A program made the position numbers and the translations under genes. Shown here in pieces: positions 42,829 through 54,367 of a stretch of DNA of 64,000 nt. Each line of letters starts with the position of its first letter. The first letter of the stretch is position 1. The notes beneath the pieces were generated by a model. It was given only the letters and a program-made list of their open reading frames with translations. It was not told the DNA's origin and ran no database searches. The stretch spans positions 248,001 through 312,000 of the forward strand of contig NZ_JAKJRU010000005.1 of NCBI RefSeq assembly GCF_021726475.1, in the 5' to 3' direction. Origin of the DNA: Pseudomonas oligotrophica (GTDB taxonomy: Bacteria; Pseudomonadota; Gammaproteobacteria; Pseudomonadales; Pseudomonadaceae).

Positions 42829-44793
42829 GTGCTGCTCAGAAACATTCCCCTGCGCTTCAAGCTGGCGCTGATCCTCCTGCCGCCGCTGGTTGGCTTTCTC
42901 TGGCTGGCCGGGCTGTTCGTCAGCGACCACTACCAGACCCTGCGCGCCATGCAGGGCACCGTGGTGGCCAGCGAGACGGCGCACAAGGTCAGCCAGCTGA
43001 TCACCCGCCTGCAGCGCGAACGCGGTGCCAGCGGCCTGTTCCTGGGCAGTGCCGGCAGCGTGATGAAGAACCGCCTGCCGCTGCTGCGCCGCGATACCGA
43101 CGAGGCCTTCGCTGTGTTGCGCCAGTTGGCCGGGCAGGGCAATGGCCAGGTGGGCAAGGCGCTGGTGGCTGCGGACGGCTTGCAGGCGCTCCGTGGCCAG
43201 GTCGACGGGCTGGCGATCGACGGCCGCGAGTCCGGGGCGCGCTTCACCGAGGTCATCCAGGCGCTGATCGGCTTCACCTACGAGCTGGAGCTGGGCGTGG
43301 TCGACGTCGAGCTGTCCGAGGTGCTCGGCGCGCTGAACCAGTTCATCGAGATGAAGGAGCGGGCCGGCCGCGAGCGGGCGCTGCTCGGCGTGGCCTTCAA
43401 CCAGGACCGCCTCGATGCCGCGCTGCTGTCGAATTTCACCCGCAACCTCGGCGAGTTCTCCGCCTACCAGGACACCTTCCGCCGGCTCGCTGACGAGGCC
43501 TTCGTCCGCGAGCTGGATGCGGCGTTGCAGCAGCCCGGCTCGCAGGAGGTCGCGCGCCTGCAGCGCAAGGCGTTAGAGGTCGCGCTCGGCGAGCCGCTGG
43601 GCGTCAAGCCGGACGCCTGGTTCGAGCTGGCGACCCAGCGCATCGACCTGCTCAGCCAGGTCGAGGAGGGCCTGGGGCAGAGCGTCGGCGAGCTGGCGGT
43701 TGCCGCCTACGAGCGGGCACGGGCCGCGCTTTGGACCGCGATCGTGCTGGTGCTGGCGGCCCTCGCCGTGGCCTCGCTGCTGTCGTACCTGATCATTCGC
43801 AACATCAACCAGGCGGTGGAGGAGGTGAACCACACGCTGCTGGCGCTGGCCGGGCGCAACCTCACCGCCCGCGCCAGCTACCAGGGCCAGGACGAGTTCG
43901 GCCTGATCTCCGGCAACCTCAACGCTATGGCCGGCGAGCTGACGCAGATCGTGCAGGAGATCGGCAGCGCCACCGGGCAGCTGGCCACTGCCGCCGAGGA
44001 ATGCTCGGCGGTGACCACCCAGACCAGCCAGAGCGTGGAACGCCAGCGCGAAGGCACCGAGCAGGTGGTGACCGCGATCAGCCAGATGAGCGCCACGGTG
44101 CGCGAGGTCGCGCGCAGCACCAGCGACGCCGCCGAGCTGTCGCAGCAGGTCAACCTCAGCACCGTGCAGGGCAAGGACGAAATCGAGCGCACCATCGCGC
44201 TGATCCGCCAGCTGTCCGGCCAGGCCGAGCAGACCGCCGGCATCATCGGCGACCTCAAGGGCGAGACCGATTCGATCTCCCGCGTGCTCGACGTGATCCG
44301 CGACATCGCCGAGCAGACCAACCTCCTGGCGCTGAACGCGGCCATCGAGGCGGCGCGGGCCGGCGACCACGGGCGCGGTTTCGCCGTGGTGGCGTCCGAG
44401 GTGCGGGTGCTGGCGCAGAAGACCCAGGAGTCCACCGGCGATATCCAGCAGATGATCGCCAAGCTGCAGGCCGGCTCCGAGCGGGCCGCGCGCTCCATGC
44501 AGGAAACCCTCGGCACGGTGCAGGCCGGCGCCGAGAACGTCGGGCGTGCCGGCGAGTTGCTGGCGCAGATCGCCGACGGGGTGGCCGGCATCAGCGACCG
44601 CAACATGCAGATCGCCTCGGCCACCGAGGAGCAGAGCCTGGTCGCCGAGGACATCAACCGCAACGTGCTGGAGATCAGCGACGTGGCGATCCAGGTCAGC
44701 GCCGGTGCCGAGCAGACGGCGATGACCAGCCTGGAGCTGGCGCGCCTGGCCGAGCAACAGCAGCAGCTGGTCGGTCGCTTCCGCGTCGCCTGA
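42829..44793 (+). CDS. Methyl-accepting chemotaxis protein with NIT sensor domain
   Basis: About 654 residues from GTG 42829. A first membrane helix (about 10-32) leads to a periplasmic NIT (nitrate/nitrite sensing) helical domain starting [21 protein letters not shown] second membrane helix lies near 300-325, then HAMP, then the methyl-accepting signalling domain with the hairpin tip [21 protein letters not shown] place the start at GTG because it gives a normal short cytoplasmic end ([14 protein letters not shown]) with AGG upstream; the frame is open from 42580, but that part lacks protein character. Its place next to the porin and site G suggests sensing related to sugar acids. Confidence 0.9.
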   Translation: MLLRNIPLRFKLALILLPPLVGFLWLAGLFVSDHYQTLRAMQGTVVASETAHKVSQLITRLQRERGASGLFLGSAGSVMKNRLPLLRRDTDEAFAVLRQLAGQGNGQVGKALVAADGLQALRGQVDGLAIDGRESGARFTEVIQALIGFTYELELGVVDVELSEVLGALNQFIEMKERAGRERALLGVAFNQDRLDAALLSNFTRNLGEFSAYQDTFRRLADEAFVRELDAALQQPGSQEVARLQRKALEVALGEPLGVKPDAWFELATQRIDLLSQVEEGLGQSVGELAVAAYERARAALWTAIVLVLAALAVASLLSYLIIRNINQAVEEVNHTLLALAGRNLTARASYQGQDEFGLISGNLNAMAGELTQIVQEIGSATGQLATAAEECSAVTTQTSQSVERQREGTEQVVTAISQMSATVREVARSTSDAAELSQQVNLSTVQGKDEIERTIALIRQLSGQAEQTAGIIGDLKGETDSISRVLDVIRDIAEQTNLLALNAAIEAARAGDHGRGFAVVASEVRVLAQKTQESTGDIQQMIAKLQAGSERAARSMQETLGTVQAGAENVGRAGELLAQIADGVAGISDRNMQIASATEEQSLVAEDINRNVLEISDVAIQVSAGAEQTAMTSLELARLAEQQQQLVGRFRVA

Positions 44794-44895
44794 CGCCTGA
44801 TCGCCTGGCGCCGGCGCCGGGTCGCCGGCCGCCGGCCGTTGGGCACGACCCCGGACGGGCGCTGTCACAGCGACAGGTCGTCCGTCGAGGTCCGC

Positions 44896-45540
44896 ATGAT
44901 CGAGTGGGTCATCCAGAACCAGCCACTGATCACCCTGGTCATTTCCGCCAGCACGCTGCTGGTGTGGGTGTTCTACGCGCAGTTGCTGCTGCGCAACTTC
45001 CAGCGCCAGCGCAAGCCGAGCCTGATCATCAACCGCGGCGCGGGGCAGGGCCTGGGTGCGCTCTGCCTGGTGTCGAACATGAGCGCCGAGCCGATGTTCA
45101 TCAACCAGCTGGTGGTCTGCGTCGAGAGTTCCGAGGGGCCGCTGGAGGTGGATGTCACCGATATCCGCCAGAGCGTCGGCGACGATGCGACGCCCGAGCT
45201 GGCGGTGCACATGACCACGCACCAGGGGCCGCTGCGCAGTGGCGACTGCATCCATGTCGGCACCTTCCGCGGCATGCTGCGGCGGGTGGCCGAGCGACAT
45301 GGCATCGAGCTGGACGGCGACCGGCCGCTCGGCGACATCCTTTTCCACGGTCTGGAGGTGCGTGCCGTGGCCTTCTACGGCCCGGAGCGGCACCCGCTGG
45401 GCGTGGTGCGCCGCTTCCGCCTGCTCGACCTGGCCAGCCCCGAGTGCCGGCTGCTGCCCGAAAGCCCCTACACCCGCCAGCTGAGCTCGCGTCGCGAACG
45501 CCGCCAGGTGCGCCGCTGGCTGTCGAAGTCGATCGAGTAG
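44896..45540 (+). CDS. Membrane-anchored hypothetical protein
   Basis: 214 residues with one N-terminal membrane helix (about 10-28, LITLVISASTLLVWVFYAQL) and a soluble cytoplasmic-type domain rich in beta-strands (PSLIINRGAGQGLGALCLVS, FINQLVVCVESS). It ends in a very basic segment (SSRRERRQVRRWLSKS). I recognise the general pattern from Pseudomonas hypothetical proteins but no function. ATG 44896 is chosen with GAGG upstream. It lies between the chemoreceptor and cioA. Confidence 0.75.
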   Translation: MIEWVIQNQPLITLVISASTLLVWVFYAQLLLRNFQRQRKPSLIINRGAGQGLGALCLVSNMSAEPMFINQLVVCVESSEGPLEVDVTDIRQSVGDDATPELAVHMTTHQGPLRSGDCIHVGTFRGMLRRVAERHGIELDGDRPLGDILFHGLEVRAVAFYGPERHPLGVVRRFRLLDLASPECRLLPESPYTRQLSSRRERRQVRRWLSKSIE

Positions 45541-45667
45541 CCGGCCGCGCCGTCATGCCGCGCGGCGATTGGCGGCCCGGCACTGCACCCTCGCGGCTGC
45601 GCGCTGTCACTTGTCGTGGAATGCACATCGACCGCAGGGTGCGAGCCGCTGACGAGGAGTCGTTTTC

Positions 45668-47107
45668 ATGTTCGGTTTGGAAGCTCTGGAGCTTGCGCGA
45701 ATCCAGTTCGCCTTCACGATTTCGTTTCACATCATCTTTCCGGCGATCACCATCGGGCTGGCCAGCTACCTGGCGGTGCTCGAAGGGCTCTGGCTGAAGA
45801 CCCGACGCGAGGTCTACCGCGACCTGTACCACTTCTGGCTGAAGATCTTCGCGGTCAACTTCGGCATGGGCGTGGTCTCGGGCATCGTCATGGCCTACCA
45901 GTTCGGCACCAACTGGAGCGCCTACTCGGAGTTCGCCGGCAGCGTCACCGGGCCGCTGCTGACCTACGAGGTGCTCACCGCGTTCTTCCTCGAGGCGGGC
46001 TTCCTCGGCGTCATGCTGTTCGGCTGGAACCGCGTGGGGCCGGGGCTGCACTTCTTCGCCACGCTGATGGTGGCGCTGGGCACGCTGATCTCGACGTTCT
46101 GGATCCTCGCCTCCAACAGCTGGATGCATACGCCCCAGGGCCACGAGATCATCGATGGCGTGGTGGTGCCGGTGGACTGGCTGGCGATCATCTTCAACCC
46201 CTCGTTCCCCTATCGCCTGGCGCACATGGCGGTTGCCGCGTTCCTCGCCACGGCCTTCTTCGTCGGCGCCTCGGCGGCCTGGCACCTGCTGCGCGGCAAC
46301 GACCACCCGGGCATCCGCAAGATGCTCTCGATGGCGATGTGGATGGCCCTGCTGGTGGCGCCGGTGCAGGCGGTGATCGGCGACTTCCACGGGCTGAACA
46401 CGCTGGAGCACCAGCCGGCGAAGATCGCCGCCATCGAGGGGCACTGGGACAACTCGTCGGGCGAGCCGACGCCGCTGCTGCTGTTCGGCTGGCCGGACAT
46501 GGAAGCCGAGCAGACCCGCTACAAGCTCGAGATTCCCTACCTGGGCAGCCTGATCCTCAAGCACAGCCTGAGTGAGCCGATCCCGGCGCTGAAGGACTTC
46601 CCGCCCGAAGACCGGCCCAATTCGACCATCGTGTTCTGGTCGTTCCGTCTCATGGTCGGGCTCGGCCTGCTGATGATCGCCACCGGCCTCTGGAGCCTGC
46701 TGCTGCGCCGCGGCGACCGGCTCTATCAGTCGCGACCGTTCCTGCGCCTGGCCCTGCTGATGGGGCCGTCCGGGCTGCTGGCGATCCTCGCCGGCTGGTT
46801 CACCACCGAGGTCGGCCGCCAGCCCTGGGTGGTGTATGGCGTGATGCGCACCGCCGATGCCGTCTCCGATCATGGCGCGGGGCAACTCGGCCTGACCCTG
46901 GCGATGTTCGTGCTGGTGTACTTCGCGGTGTTCGGCGTCGGCATGCTCTATGTGCTGCGCCTGGTGGCCAAGGGGCCGGTGCCCTTCGAGGGACGGCAGA
47001 CCGGCGCCGGCGGCTACGGCCAGCCGCGCACGCCGCTGCGGCCGATCTCGGCGGCCGACGAGAACCTCGAACACGAGCACGGCGACCATCTGGGCGAGAG
47101 GAACTGA
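45668..47107 (+). CDS. cioA: Cyanide-insensitive terminal oxidase subunit I (bd-type)
   Basis: 479 residues, nine-helix CydA family with a short Q-loop, the CIO variant. Haem-ligand histidines are in FAFTISFHIIFP and ASNSWMHTPQGHE; GWFTTEVGRQPWVVYG is the conserved segment near the quinol site. The enzyme oxidises ubiquinol with O2 without pumping protons. cioB follows two bases after the stop. AGGAG precedes ATG 45668. Confidence 0.96.
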   Translation: MFGLEALELARIQFAFTISFHIIFPAITIGLASYLAVLEGLWLKTRREVYRDLYHFWLKIFAVNFGMGVVSGIVMAYQFGTNWSAYSEFAGSVTGPLLTYEVLTAFFLEAGFLGVMLFGWNRVGPGLHFFATLMVALGTLISTFWILASNSWMHTPQGHEIIDGVVVPVDWLAIIFNPSFPYRLAHMAVAAFLATAFFVGASAAWHLLRGNDHPGIRKMLSMAMWMALLVAPVQAVIGDFHGLNTLEHQPAKIAAIEGHWDNSSGEPTPLLLFGWPDMEAEQTRYKLEIPYLGSLILKHSLSEPIPALKDFPPEDRPNSTIVFWSFRLMVGLGLLMIATGLWSLLLRRGDRLYQSRPFLRLALLMGPSGLLAILAGWFTTEVGRQPWVVYGVMRTADAVSDHGAGQLGLTLAMFVLVYFAVFGVGMLYVLRLVAKGPVPFEGRQTGAGGYGQPRTPLRPISAADENLEHEHGDHLGERN

Positions 47108-47109
47108 GC

Positions 47110-48117
47110 ATGGGCATCGATCTTTCACTGATCTGGGCCGTCATCATCATCTTCGGGATCATGATGTACGTGGTCATGGACGGCTTCGACCTGGGCATCG
47201 GCATCCTCTATCCGTTCGTTGGCGACAGCGCCGACCGCGACGTGATGATGAACACCGTGGCGCCGGTCTGGGACGGCAACGAGACCTGGCTGGTGCTCGG
47301 CGGGGCGGGGCTGTTCGCCGCCTTTCCGCTGGCCTACTCGGTGGTGCTGTCGGCGCTCTACCTGCCGATCATCTTCATGCTCATGGGGCTGATCTTCCGC
47401 GGCGTCGCCTTCGAGTTCCGCTTCAAGGCCAGCAAGCGCCGCCAGCATATCTGGGACAAGGCCTTTATCGGCGGCTCGCTGGCGGCGACCTTCTTCCAGG
47501 GCGTGGTGCTCGGCGCCTTCATCAACGGCCTGCCGGTCGAGGGCCGTGCCTACGCCGGCGGCGCCATGGACTGGCTGACGCCGTTCTCGCTGTTCTGCGG
47601 CCTGGCGCTGGTGGTGGGCTACGCGCTGCTGGGCAGCACCTGGCTGATGATGCGCACCGGCGGCGACCTGCAGAAGCGCATGCACGACCTGGGCGTGCCG
47701 CTGGTCTGGGCGACCCTGCTGATGATCGCCATCGTCAGCCTGTGGACGCCGCTGGCGCACCCGGACATCGCCGAGCGCTGGTTCAGCCTGCCGAACCTGT
47801 TCTGGTTCATGCCGGTGCCGATCCTGGTGGTGCTCTGCACCCTCGGCCTGCTGCGGGCGATCAAGCGCTACGCCAACTACCAGCCGTTCCTGCTGACCCT
47901 GGCACTGATCTTCCTCGGCTACAGCGGCCTGGGTATCAGCCTGTGGCCGAACATCATCCCGCACCAGGTGGACATCTGGGAGGCCGCCGCGCCGCCGCAG
48001 AGCCAGGGCTTCGCGCTGGTCGGCGCGCTGCTGATCCTGCCGATGATCCTGATGTACTCGGCCTGGAGCTACTGGGTATTCCGCGGCAAGGTCAGCGCCG
48101 AGGACGGCTATCACTGA
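47110..48117 (+). CDS. cioB: Cyanide-insensitive terminal oxidase subunit II
   Basis: 335 residues, CydB family with eight or nine membrane helices: MMYVVMDGFDLGIGILYPFV at the start, VWDGNETWLVLGGAGLFAAF, and WPNIIPHQVDIWEAAAPPQS near the end. Partner of CioA in the quinol oxidase. A DUF2474 gene follows at 12 bases distance, as is usual for this operon. Confidence 0.96.
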   Translation: MGIDLSLIWAVIIIFGIMMYVVMDGFDLGIGILYPFVGDSADRDVMMNTVAPVWDGNETWLVLGGAGLFAAFPLAYSVVLSALYLPIIFMLMGLIFRGVAFEFRFKASKRRQHIWDKAFIGGSLAATFFQGVVLGAFINGLPVEGRAYAGGAMDWLTPFSLFCGLALVVGYALLGSTWLMMRTGGDLQKRMHDLGVPLVWATLLMIAIVSLWTPLAHPDIAERWFSLPNLFWFMPVPILVVLCTLGLLRAIKRYANYQPFLLTLALIFLGYSGLGISLWPNIIPHQVDIWEAAAPPQSQGFALVGALLILPMILMYSAWSYWVFRGKVSAEDGYH

Positions 48118-48129
48118 GCAGGAGGAGCC

Positions 48130-48276
48130 ATGTTCGATCGCGACCCCGAACCGCAGCGCCCGCTCTGGCAGCGCATGGCCTGGCTGGTGCTGATCTGGTC
48201 GGCCAGCGTGCTGGCGCTGGCGGTCGTTGCCTGGCTGCTGCGCCAGGCCATGACCGCCGCCGGGCTGACCGCCTGA
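48130..48276 (+). CDS. DUF2474 family small membrane protein of the cio operon
   Basis: 48 residues: MFDRDPEPQRPLWQRMAWLV, one membrane helix (about 17-37) and a short alanine-rich end. GGAGGAG precedes ATG 48130. DUF2474 proteins are commonly encoded right after cioB and probably act like CydX, the small subunit that stabilises bd oxidases. Position and topology fit; function is inferred. Confidence 0.85.
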   Translation: MFDRDPEPQRPLWQRMAWLVLIWSASVLALAVVAWLLRQAMTAAGLTA

Positions 48277-48434
48277 CTGCTGCACCAGGCGCAGGCGCGG
48301 CGGCCGCGCGCTGCACCGATGGGCGGCATGATCCTCGTCATTTGTCGGTAAGACGGCCCGAATAAGCTGGCACGAACCTTGGAGACAAGACTGCCAGCCC
48401 CGGTGCGGCACCCGACAAGAACGAGGACAAGACG

Positions 48435-48521
48435 ATGGACGATTACCAGGACGAACTACTCGAATGGCGCGCGGCCGAGCAGGATGACCCCGATTCGGCC
48501 GAGGATGCCGTCGAGCTCTGA
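48435..48521 (+). CDS. Possible 28-residue acidic protein
   Basis: MDDYQDELLEWRAAEQDDPD followed by eight more residues (28 in all), with 11 Asp/Glu and no basic residue except one Arg. GAGGA lies seven bases before ATG 48435. It ends one base before the convergent araC-type gene. The protein-like, strongly acidic sequence argues for a real gene, but it is too short to be sure; about 160 bases separate it from the DUF2474 gene. Confidence 0.5.
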   Translation: MDDYQDELLEWRAAEQDDPDSAEDAVEL

Positions 48522-49559
48522 CTAGCCCGCGCGCCGCTGCGCGCGGCGGTAGTCACCCGGCGTCTGCCCGCTCCAGCGGCGAAAGGCCCGCTGGAAGGCT
48601 TCGGCCGAGGAAAAGCCGAGCAGCCAGGCGATCTCGCCGAAGGCCGAATCGGTATCGCGGATATACGCCATCGCCAGGTCGCGGCGCGTCTCGTTGAGGA
48701 TCGCGCGGTAGCTGGTGCCTTCTTCCTCCAGCTTGCGCCGCAGCGTCCAGCCCGGCATCTGCAGGCGCGCGGCGATCTGCGCCAGCGTCGGCTCCTGGCC
48801 CTTGAGCAGCGGGCCGAGCAACCGGGTCACCCGTTCCCGGACGCTGCGGGTGCGGGTCAGGCGTTCGAGTTCCGCTTCGCACAGCTGCACCAGGTGCCGC
48901 CAGGTGCCGGGGCAATGTTCCGGGTTGCGCAGCGCCAGCGTCGCGCGGTCCAGGTGCAGCGCATTGCCCGTGGCGGTGAAGCTGACCGCGCGGCCCAGCA
49001 GCGCCTCGTAGCGCGCGGCATAGCCGGGATCGTCGAACTCGATGCACACCGTCGTCGGCACCAGCGCCTGGCCCGCGAGGCGGCGCAGCACGACCAGCCA
49101 GCCGGCCAGCACGGTGTCGACCACGAAGCGGTTGTAGGCGTTGTACGGGCTGATCGAATAGAAGCGCAGCCAGGCGCCCCCGGCGTCTTCCGCGAAGCTC
49201 GAGCTGCCGCGGTAGTTGGCGGCATACAGCGGCTCGAAGCGGATCAGCGCGCGGGCCGCCTCGCGCACGTTGGGCGCCTGCATCGCGGTGATGCCGGCCA
49301 GCCCCAGTTGCGCCGGCTTGCGCAGGCGCGCCATGTCCAGCCCGAGGGCCGGATCGCCGGCCAGCTGCATCGCGGCATGGCCCAGGCGCATGTAGCGCGG
49401 GATCGACAGCCGGCCGAGCGGCTCGGCGAGGCGTTCGGCATCCAGTCCGTAGGCGTCGAGCAGCGGCTGCGGGTCGATCGCCCGTTCGCCCAGCGCGTCC
49501 GCCAGGCTGTGCACGAAGCCCACCGACAGGTCGCCCAGGCGCACCGGACGGCGCTTCAT
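48522..49559 (-). CDS. AraC family transcriptional regulator
   Basis: 345 residues. The N-terminal part has the arabinose-binding-like (PF12625 type) domain (LGLAGITAMQAPNVREAARAL, FYSISPYNAYNRFVVDTVL). The C-terminal double helix-turn-helix shows PTLAQIAARLQMPGWTLRRK and FGEIAWLLGFSSAEAFQRAF, then FRRWSGQTPGDYRR. Regulators of this shape respond to small amphipathic molecules. Start ATG 49559 overlaps the stop of the upstream hydrolase gene (ATGA), so the two are coupled. Confidence 0.9.
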   Translation of the reverse strand: MKRRPVRLGDLSVGFVHSLADALGERAIDPQPLLDAYGLDAERLAEPLGRLSIPRYMRLGHAAMQLAGDPALGLDMARLRKPAQLGLAGITAMQAPNVREAARALIRFEPLYAANYRGSSSFAEDAGGAWLRFYSISPYNAYNRFVVDTVLAGWLVVLRRLAGQALVPTTVCIEFDDPGYAARYEALLGRAVSFTATGNALHLDRATLALRNPEHCPGTWRHLVQLCEAELERLTRTRSVRERVTRLLGPLLKGQEPTLAQIAARLQMPGWTLRRKLEEEGTSYRAILNETRRDLAMAYIRDTDSAFGEIAWLLGFSSAEAFQRAFRRWSGQTPGDYRRAQRRAG

Positions 49560-50563
49560 TGCGGCGCCGGCAGCCACAGGTTGCTGATCCGTACCGGTTG
49601 GCTGTGCGACTGGCTGGCCGCCCGGCGCGGCGAGCCGAGCAGGTTCCAGGGCATGCCCAGGGTGCGCACCGCGACGTGCGGCAGCGCCGGCTCGGGCGCC
49701 ACGCCGCAGCTGGCCAGCGCATCCTCCGGCGCGCCGGGGATCGCCAGCAGCGCCGCGCCGGCCGGTGGCGCCTGGCGGTAGGCGTCGCAGCCCAGCTGCA
49801 CGGCGAGCGGCCCGGCGGCGGTGTCGAGCAGGCTCGTACGGGGTTCGTCCGGTGCCGCGCTGTAGCGTTTCTCGTAGCGGCCCAGGGCGTGCTTGTACTG
49901 CAATGCGCCGAGCGGCCGGCCCTGCGGGTCGAAGGTCAGGCTGACCTGGCGCAGCGGGCCGTCGCCGCTGCGTAGCCGGCCGTCGTCCAGGCGCGGCTCG
50001 GGCAGGACGATGGAGCCGGCCACCAGGGTCACGCTGAATTCGCGGGCCAGTTCGCCGAAGATCGCCTGGTAGTCCGCCGCCATGCGCTCGGCCTTGAGCA
50101 GCAGCACCGCCTCGGTGCGCCGGTCGTCGCGCCGGTGGCCGTCGAGCAGCGCGCGCAGGTAGTCCCATGGATTGCTCAGGGCCATCCACTGCATGGCATC
50201 GCGCAGGGTGCGCGCTTGCTGCACCTCGGGCTTCTCGCCGAGCGCGAACAGCCCGGTACCGACGTGCTCGGGCAGCACGACCACGGTGCTGGCCGTCAGC
50301 AGGCCGGCCTCGCGCGCCTGCTCGAGGTAGGTGGCGAACTTCAGCTTCAGGCGCTGGCGGCTCTGGTAGTCGGCCGGTTGCAGGCGGGTCTCGATGCCGA
50401 TCAGGTTGCCCGCGCCGGCAGGTGTGCCGCGGCTTTCGATCGGCAGGGTGCGCAGGTCGGACAGCAGCGGGCCGCTGCGGCGGTCGCCGGACCAGTCGAG
50501 GTAGATCACCAGGGCCGCGATGGCCACCGGCACCAGCAGGAGGAACTTCAGTCGGGCAAGCAT
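49556..50563 (-). CDS. Membrane-anchored carbon-nitrogen hydrolase (nitrilase superfamily)
   Basis: 335 residues. One N-terminal membrane helix (about 5-23) is followed by a nitrilase-like domain with the Glu-Lys-Cys triad in VVVLPEHVG, ALQYKHALGRYEK and LAVQLGCDAYR. Related domains occur in apolipoprotein N-acyltransferase and amidases, but the eight-helix membrane part of Lnt is missing. Substrate unknown. ATG 50563 gives the membrane anchor directly; a longer frame to 50623 is less likely. Confidence 0.82.
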   Translation of the reverse strand: MLARLKFLLLVPVAIAALVIYLDWSGDRRSGPLLSDLRTLPIESRGTPAGAGNLIGIETRLQPADYQSRQRLKLKFATYLEQAREAGLLTASTVVVLPEHVGTGLFALGEKPEVQQARTLRDAMQWMALSNPWDYLRALLDGHRRDDRRTEAVLLLKAERMAADYQAIFGELAREFSVTLVAGSIVLPEPRLDDGRLRSGDGPLRQVSLTFDPQGRPLGALQYKHALGRYEKRYSAAPDEPRTSLLDTAAGPLAVQLGCDAYRQAPPAGAALLAIPGAPEDALASCGVAPEPALPHVAVRTLGMPWNLLGSPRRAASQSHSQPVRISNLWLPAPQ

Positions 50564-50737
50564 CGGCGTTGCAATGAGGTCGGAGCGAGAGGCAAGCCTA
50601 GGCAAAGCCTCGGACGATGCCAAGCGCTTTGCGCGTCAGGGTCATAAAGTTGTCAGTTTCGATCATTGAGCGGGCCGGCCTGCGTGGTTATCGTCCGGCC
50701 ATACCGATCGCGTCCCACGAGGCGCGCCTAGCCATGA

Positions 50738-52777
<2,040 letters not shown>

Positions 52778-52784
52778 TCCGCCA

Positions 52785-52807
52785 GCCCCGCTGCGGCGGG
52801 GCGTTTT
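52785..52807 (+). terminator. Rho-independent terminator of fadH
   Basis: GCCCCGC, loop TGCG and GCGGGGC form a 7-bp GC stem followed by GTTTT, eight bases after the fadH stop. Confidence 0.8.
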
Positions 52808-53014
52808 CCCGCTGCGCGCCGCTTTAGCCAAGCCCATCGCATTTCCCGAGACCGTTCGGCCGCGCGCGTTGGCGCGAGCCGGGGCGCTGCCAACCGAATC
52901 ACATTGCCCGCTTCGGCTTTTCTCCTAAACTTGGCGCTTCCAACCGCAGCCGCCGGTCTTCCGGCGCGCCGTCAACGAGAATGCCGCTCCGTCGGGCGGA
53001 CGAGGATGCCGAGC

Positions 53015-54367
53015 ATGCAGAACAAACCGCAGATGGTCGAAGCAGTGGTGTTCTTCAACGACCGCGGCATCTGCAAGGAGATGCTGTTCCCCGAGTTCGA
53101 GGCCGTGCTCGACGGGGTGGTGAACCTGCAGGAGTTCGCCGACCGGCAGATGCGCGCCGTCTTCCTGCTGATCACCCCGCGCCTGCTGATCCGTGCCGCG
53201 GTGTTCTTCTGCATCGATTTCCACGAGGACGGCGCGGCCGACCGGGGCTGGAACATCCCGCTGCGCCAGCTGGCCGATCGTACCGGTCGCGGCCCGGACC
53301 TGGGCGCCGGGCCGATCCGCCTGGCCTGCCGCAGCCAGTGCCCGGTGTCCTGGCAGCAGATGCACCTGTGGGACCCGCGCCTAAAGGATGCCGACAACGA
53401 ACTCACCCAGCTGCGTGACCGCATCGCGCGCAACCAGCTGGGCCTGCTGATCGAAGAGGAAGTGGTGCCGCCGGTGGCCACCGAGCGCCTGCAGATGGTC
53501 GCCGAGGACGCCTGGTACGCCGGGCGCCAGGCGCGCCCGGCCGAAGCCACGCTGGCCGACCAGGAGCAGCGGCAGAAGGCCGCGCTGCTGATCAAGCAGC
53601 AGCGCCAGCGCATCGCCAACCTGGAGCGCCAGCGCGAGGAGGAGGGCGCCCGCCTGCGCGAAGCGGCCAGCGCACAGCAGGAACAGCTCCACGAGCAGCT
53701 CAGGGAACTGCAGCGCAAGCTGCAGGAGCAGCAAGCGCTGAACGCCAGCCTGCATGCGCAACTGGCCGCCGAGGTCGAGCACTTCCAGAAGGCCCGCGAC
53801 GAGATGGGCGCCCAGCTGCGGGCGCTGGAGCTGAACGGGCAGCAGGAGGCCAGCGCCCTGCGCGAGCATTCCGAGCGCGAGACCGAGTCACGCGTCGCTG
53901 CCGCGGTGGCCGAACTCAAGGAGCAGGTCGCCATCCGCGACGTGGAGCTGGCCTATCGCAACGAACTCGATGCCCAGCTGGAGGAGGAGATCGCCCGCCT
54001 GACCCGCGAGCGCGACGAGCTGGCCGCGCAGGCCGAGGGCATGCTGCTGGTCGAGAAGCTGGCCCAGCAGGGCGTTGCCTTTACCGCCTACCACCCCGGC
54101 ATCGGCCACCTGACCCTGTCGCTGCAAGACATCCAGCGCTATCACGAGAACCCGACGGCCTTCGTCGCGGCGCGCTGCAACGTGCCGGAAGAGCAGTACC
54201 GCCAATGGCTGCAGCACTACCAGCAGCCCGCTTGCGTGGCGGCCCTGTCCAGTGGCGAGCGCTGCGCCATCCCGCTGGACAAGATCGACTCGCCGAGCCG
54301 ATTCGTCATCGGCGTCTCCAACTGCTGCGCGCGTCACAAGGTGGCCGAGCAACGCACCGGTAGCTGA
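53015..54367 (+). CDS. Long coiled-coil protein with cysteine-rich C-terminus, function unknown
   Basis: 450 residues from ATG 53015 (GAGGA upstream; ATG 53006 is in frame too). An N-terminal globular part of about 130 residues (MVEAVVFFNDRGICKEMLFP) is followed by about 220 residues of Gln/Glu/Arg-rich coiled coil. The C-terminal domain has a likely zinc site: PAC, GERC, SNCCARH, with FVIGVSN between. Such tails occur in phage-related DNA-binding proteins, which is only a resemblance. The stop overlaps the next start by one base (TGATG). Confidence 0.8.
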   Translation: MQNKPQMVEAVVFFNDRGICKEMLFPEFEAVLDGVVNLQEFADRQMRAVFLLITPRLLIRAAVFFCIDFHEDGAADRGWNIPLRQLADRTGRGPDLGAGPIRLACRSQCPVSWQQMHLWDPRLKDADNELTQLRDRIARNQLGLLIEEEVVPPVATERLQMVAEDAWYAGRQARPAEATLADQEQRQKAALLIKQQRQRIANLERQREEEGARLREAASAQQEQLHEQLRELQRKLQEQQALNASLHAQLAAEVEHFQKARDEMGAQLRALELNGQQEASALREHSERETESRVAAAVAELKEQVAIRDVELAYRNELDAQLEEEIARLTRERDELAAQAEGMLLVEKLAQQGVAFTAYHPGIGHLTLSLQDIQRYHENPTAFVAARCNVPEEQYRQWLQHYQQPACVAALSSGERCAIPLDKIDSPSRFVIGVSNCCARHKVAEQRTGS

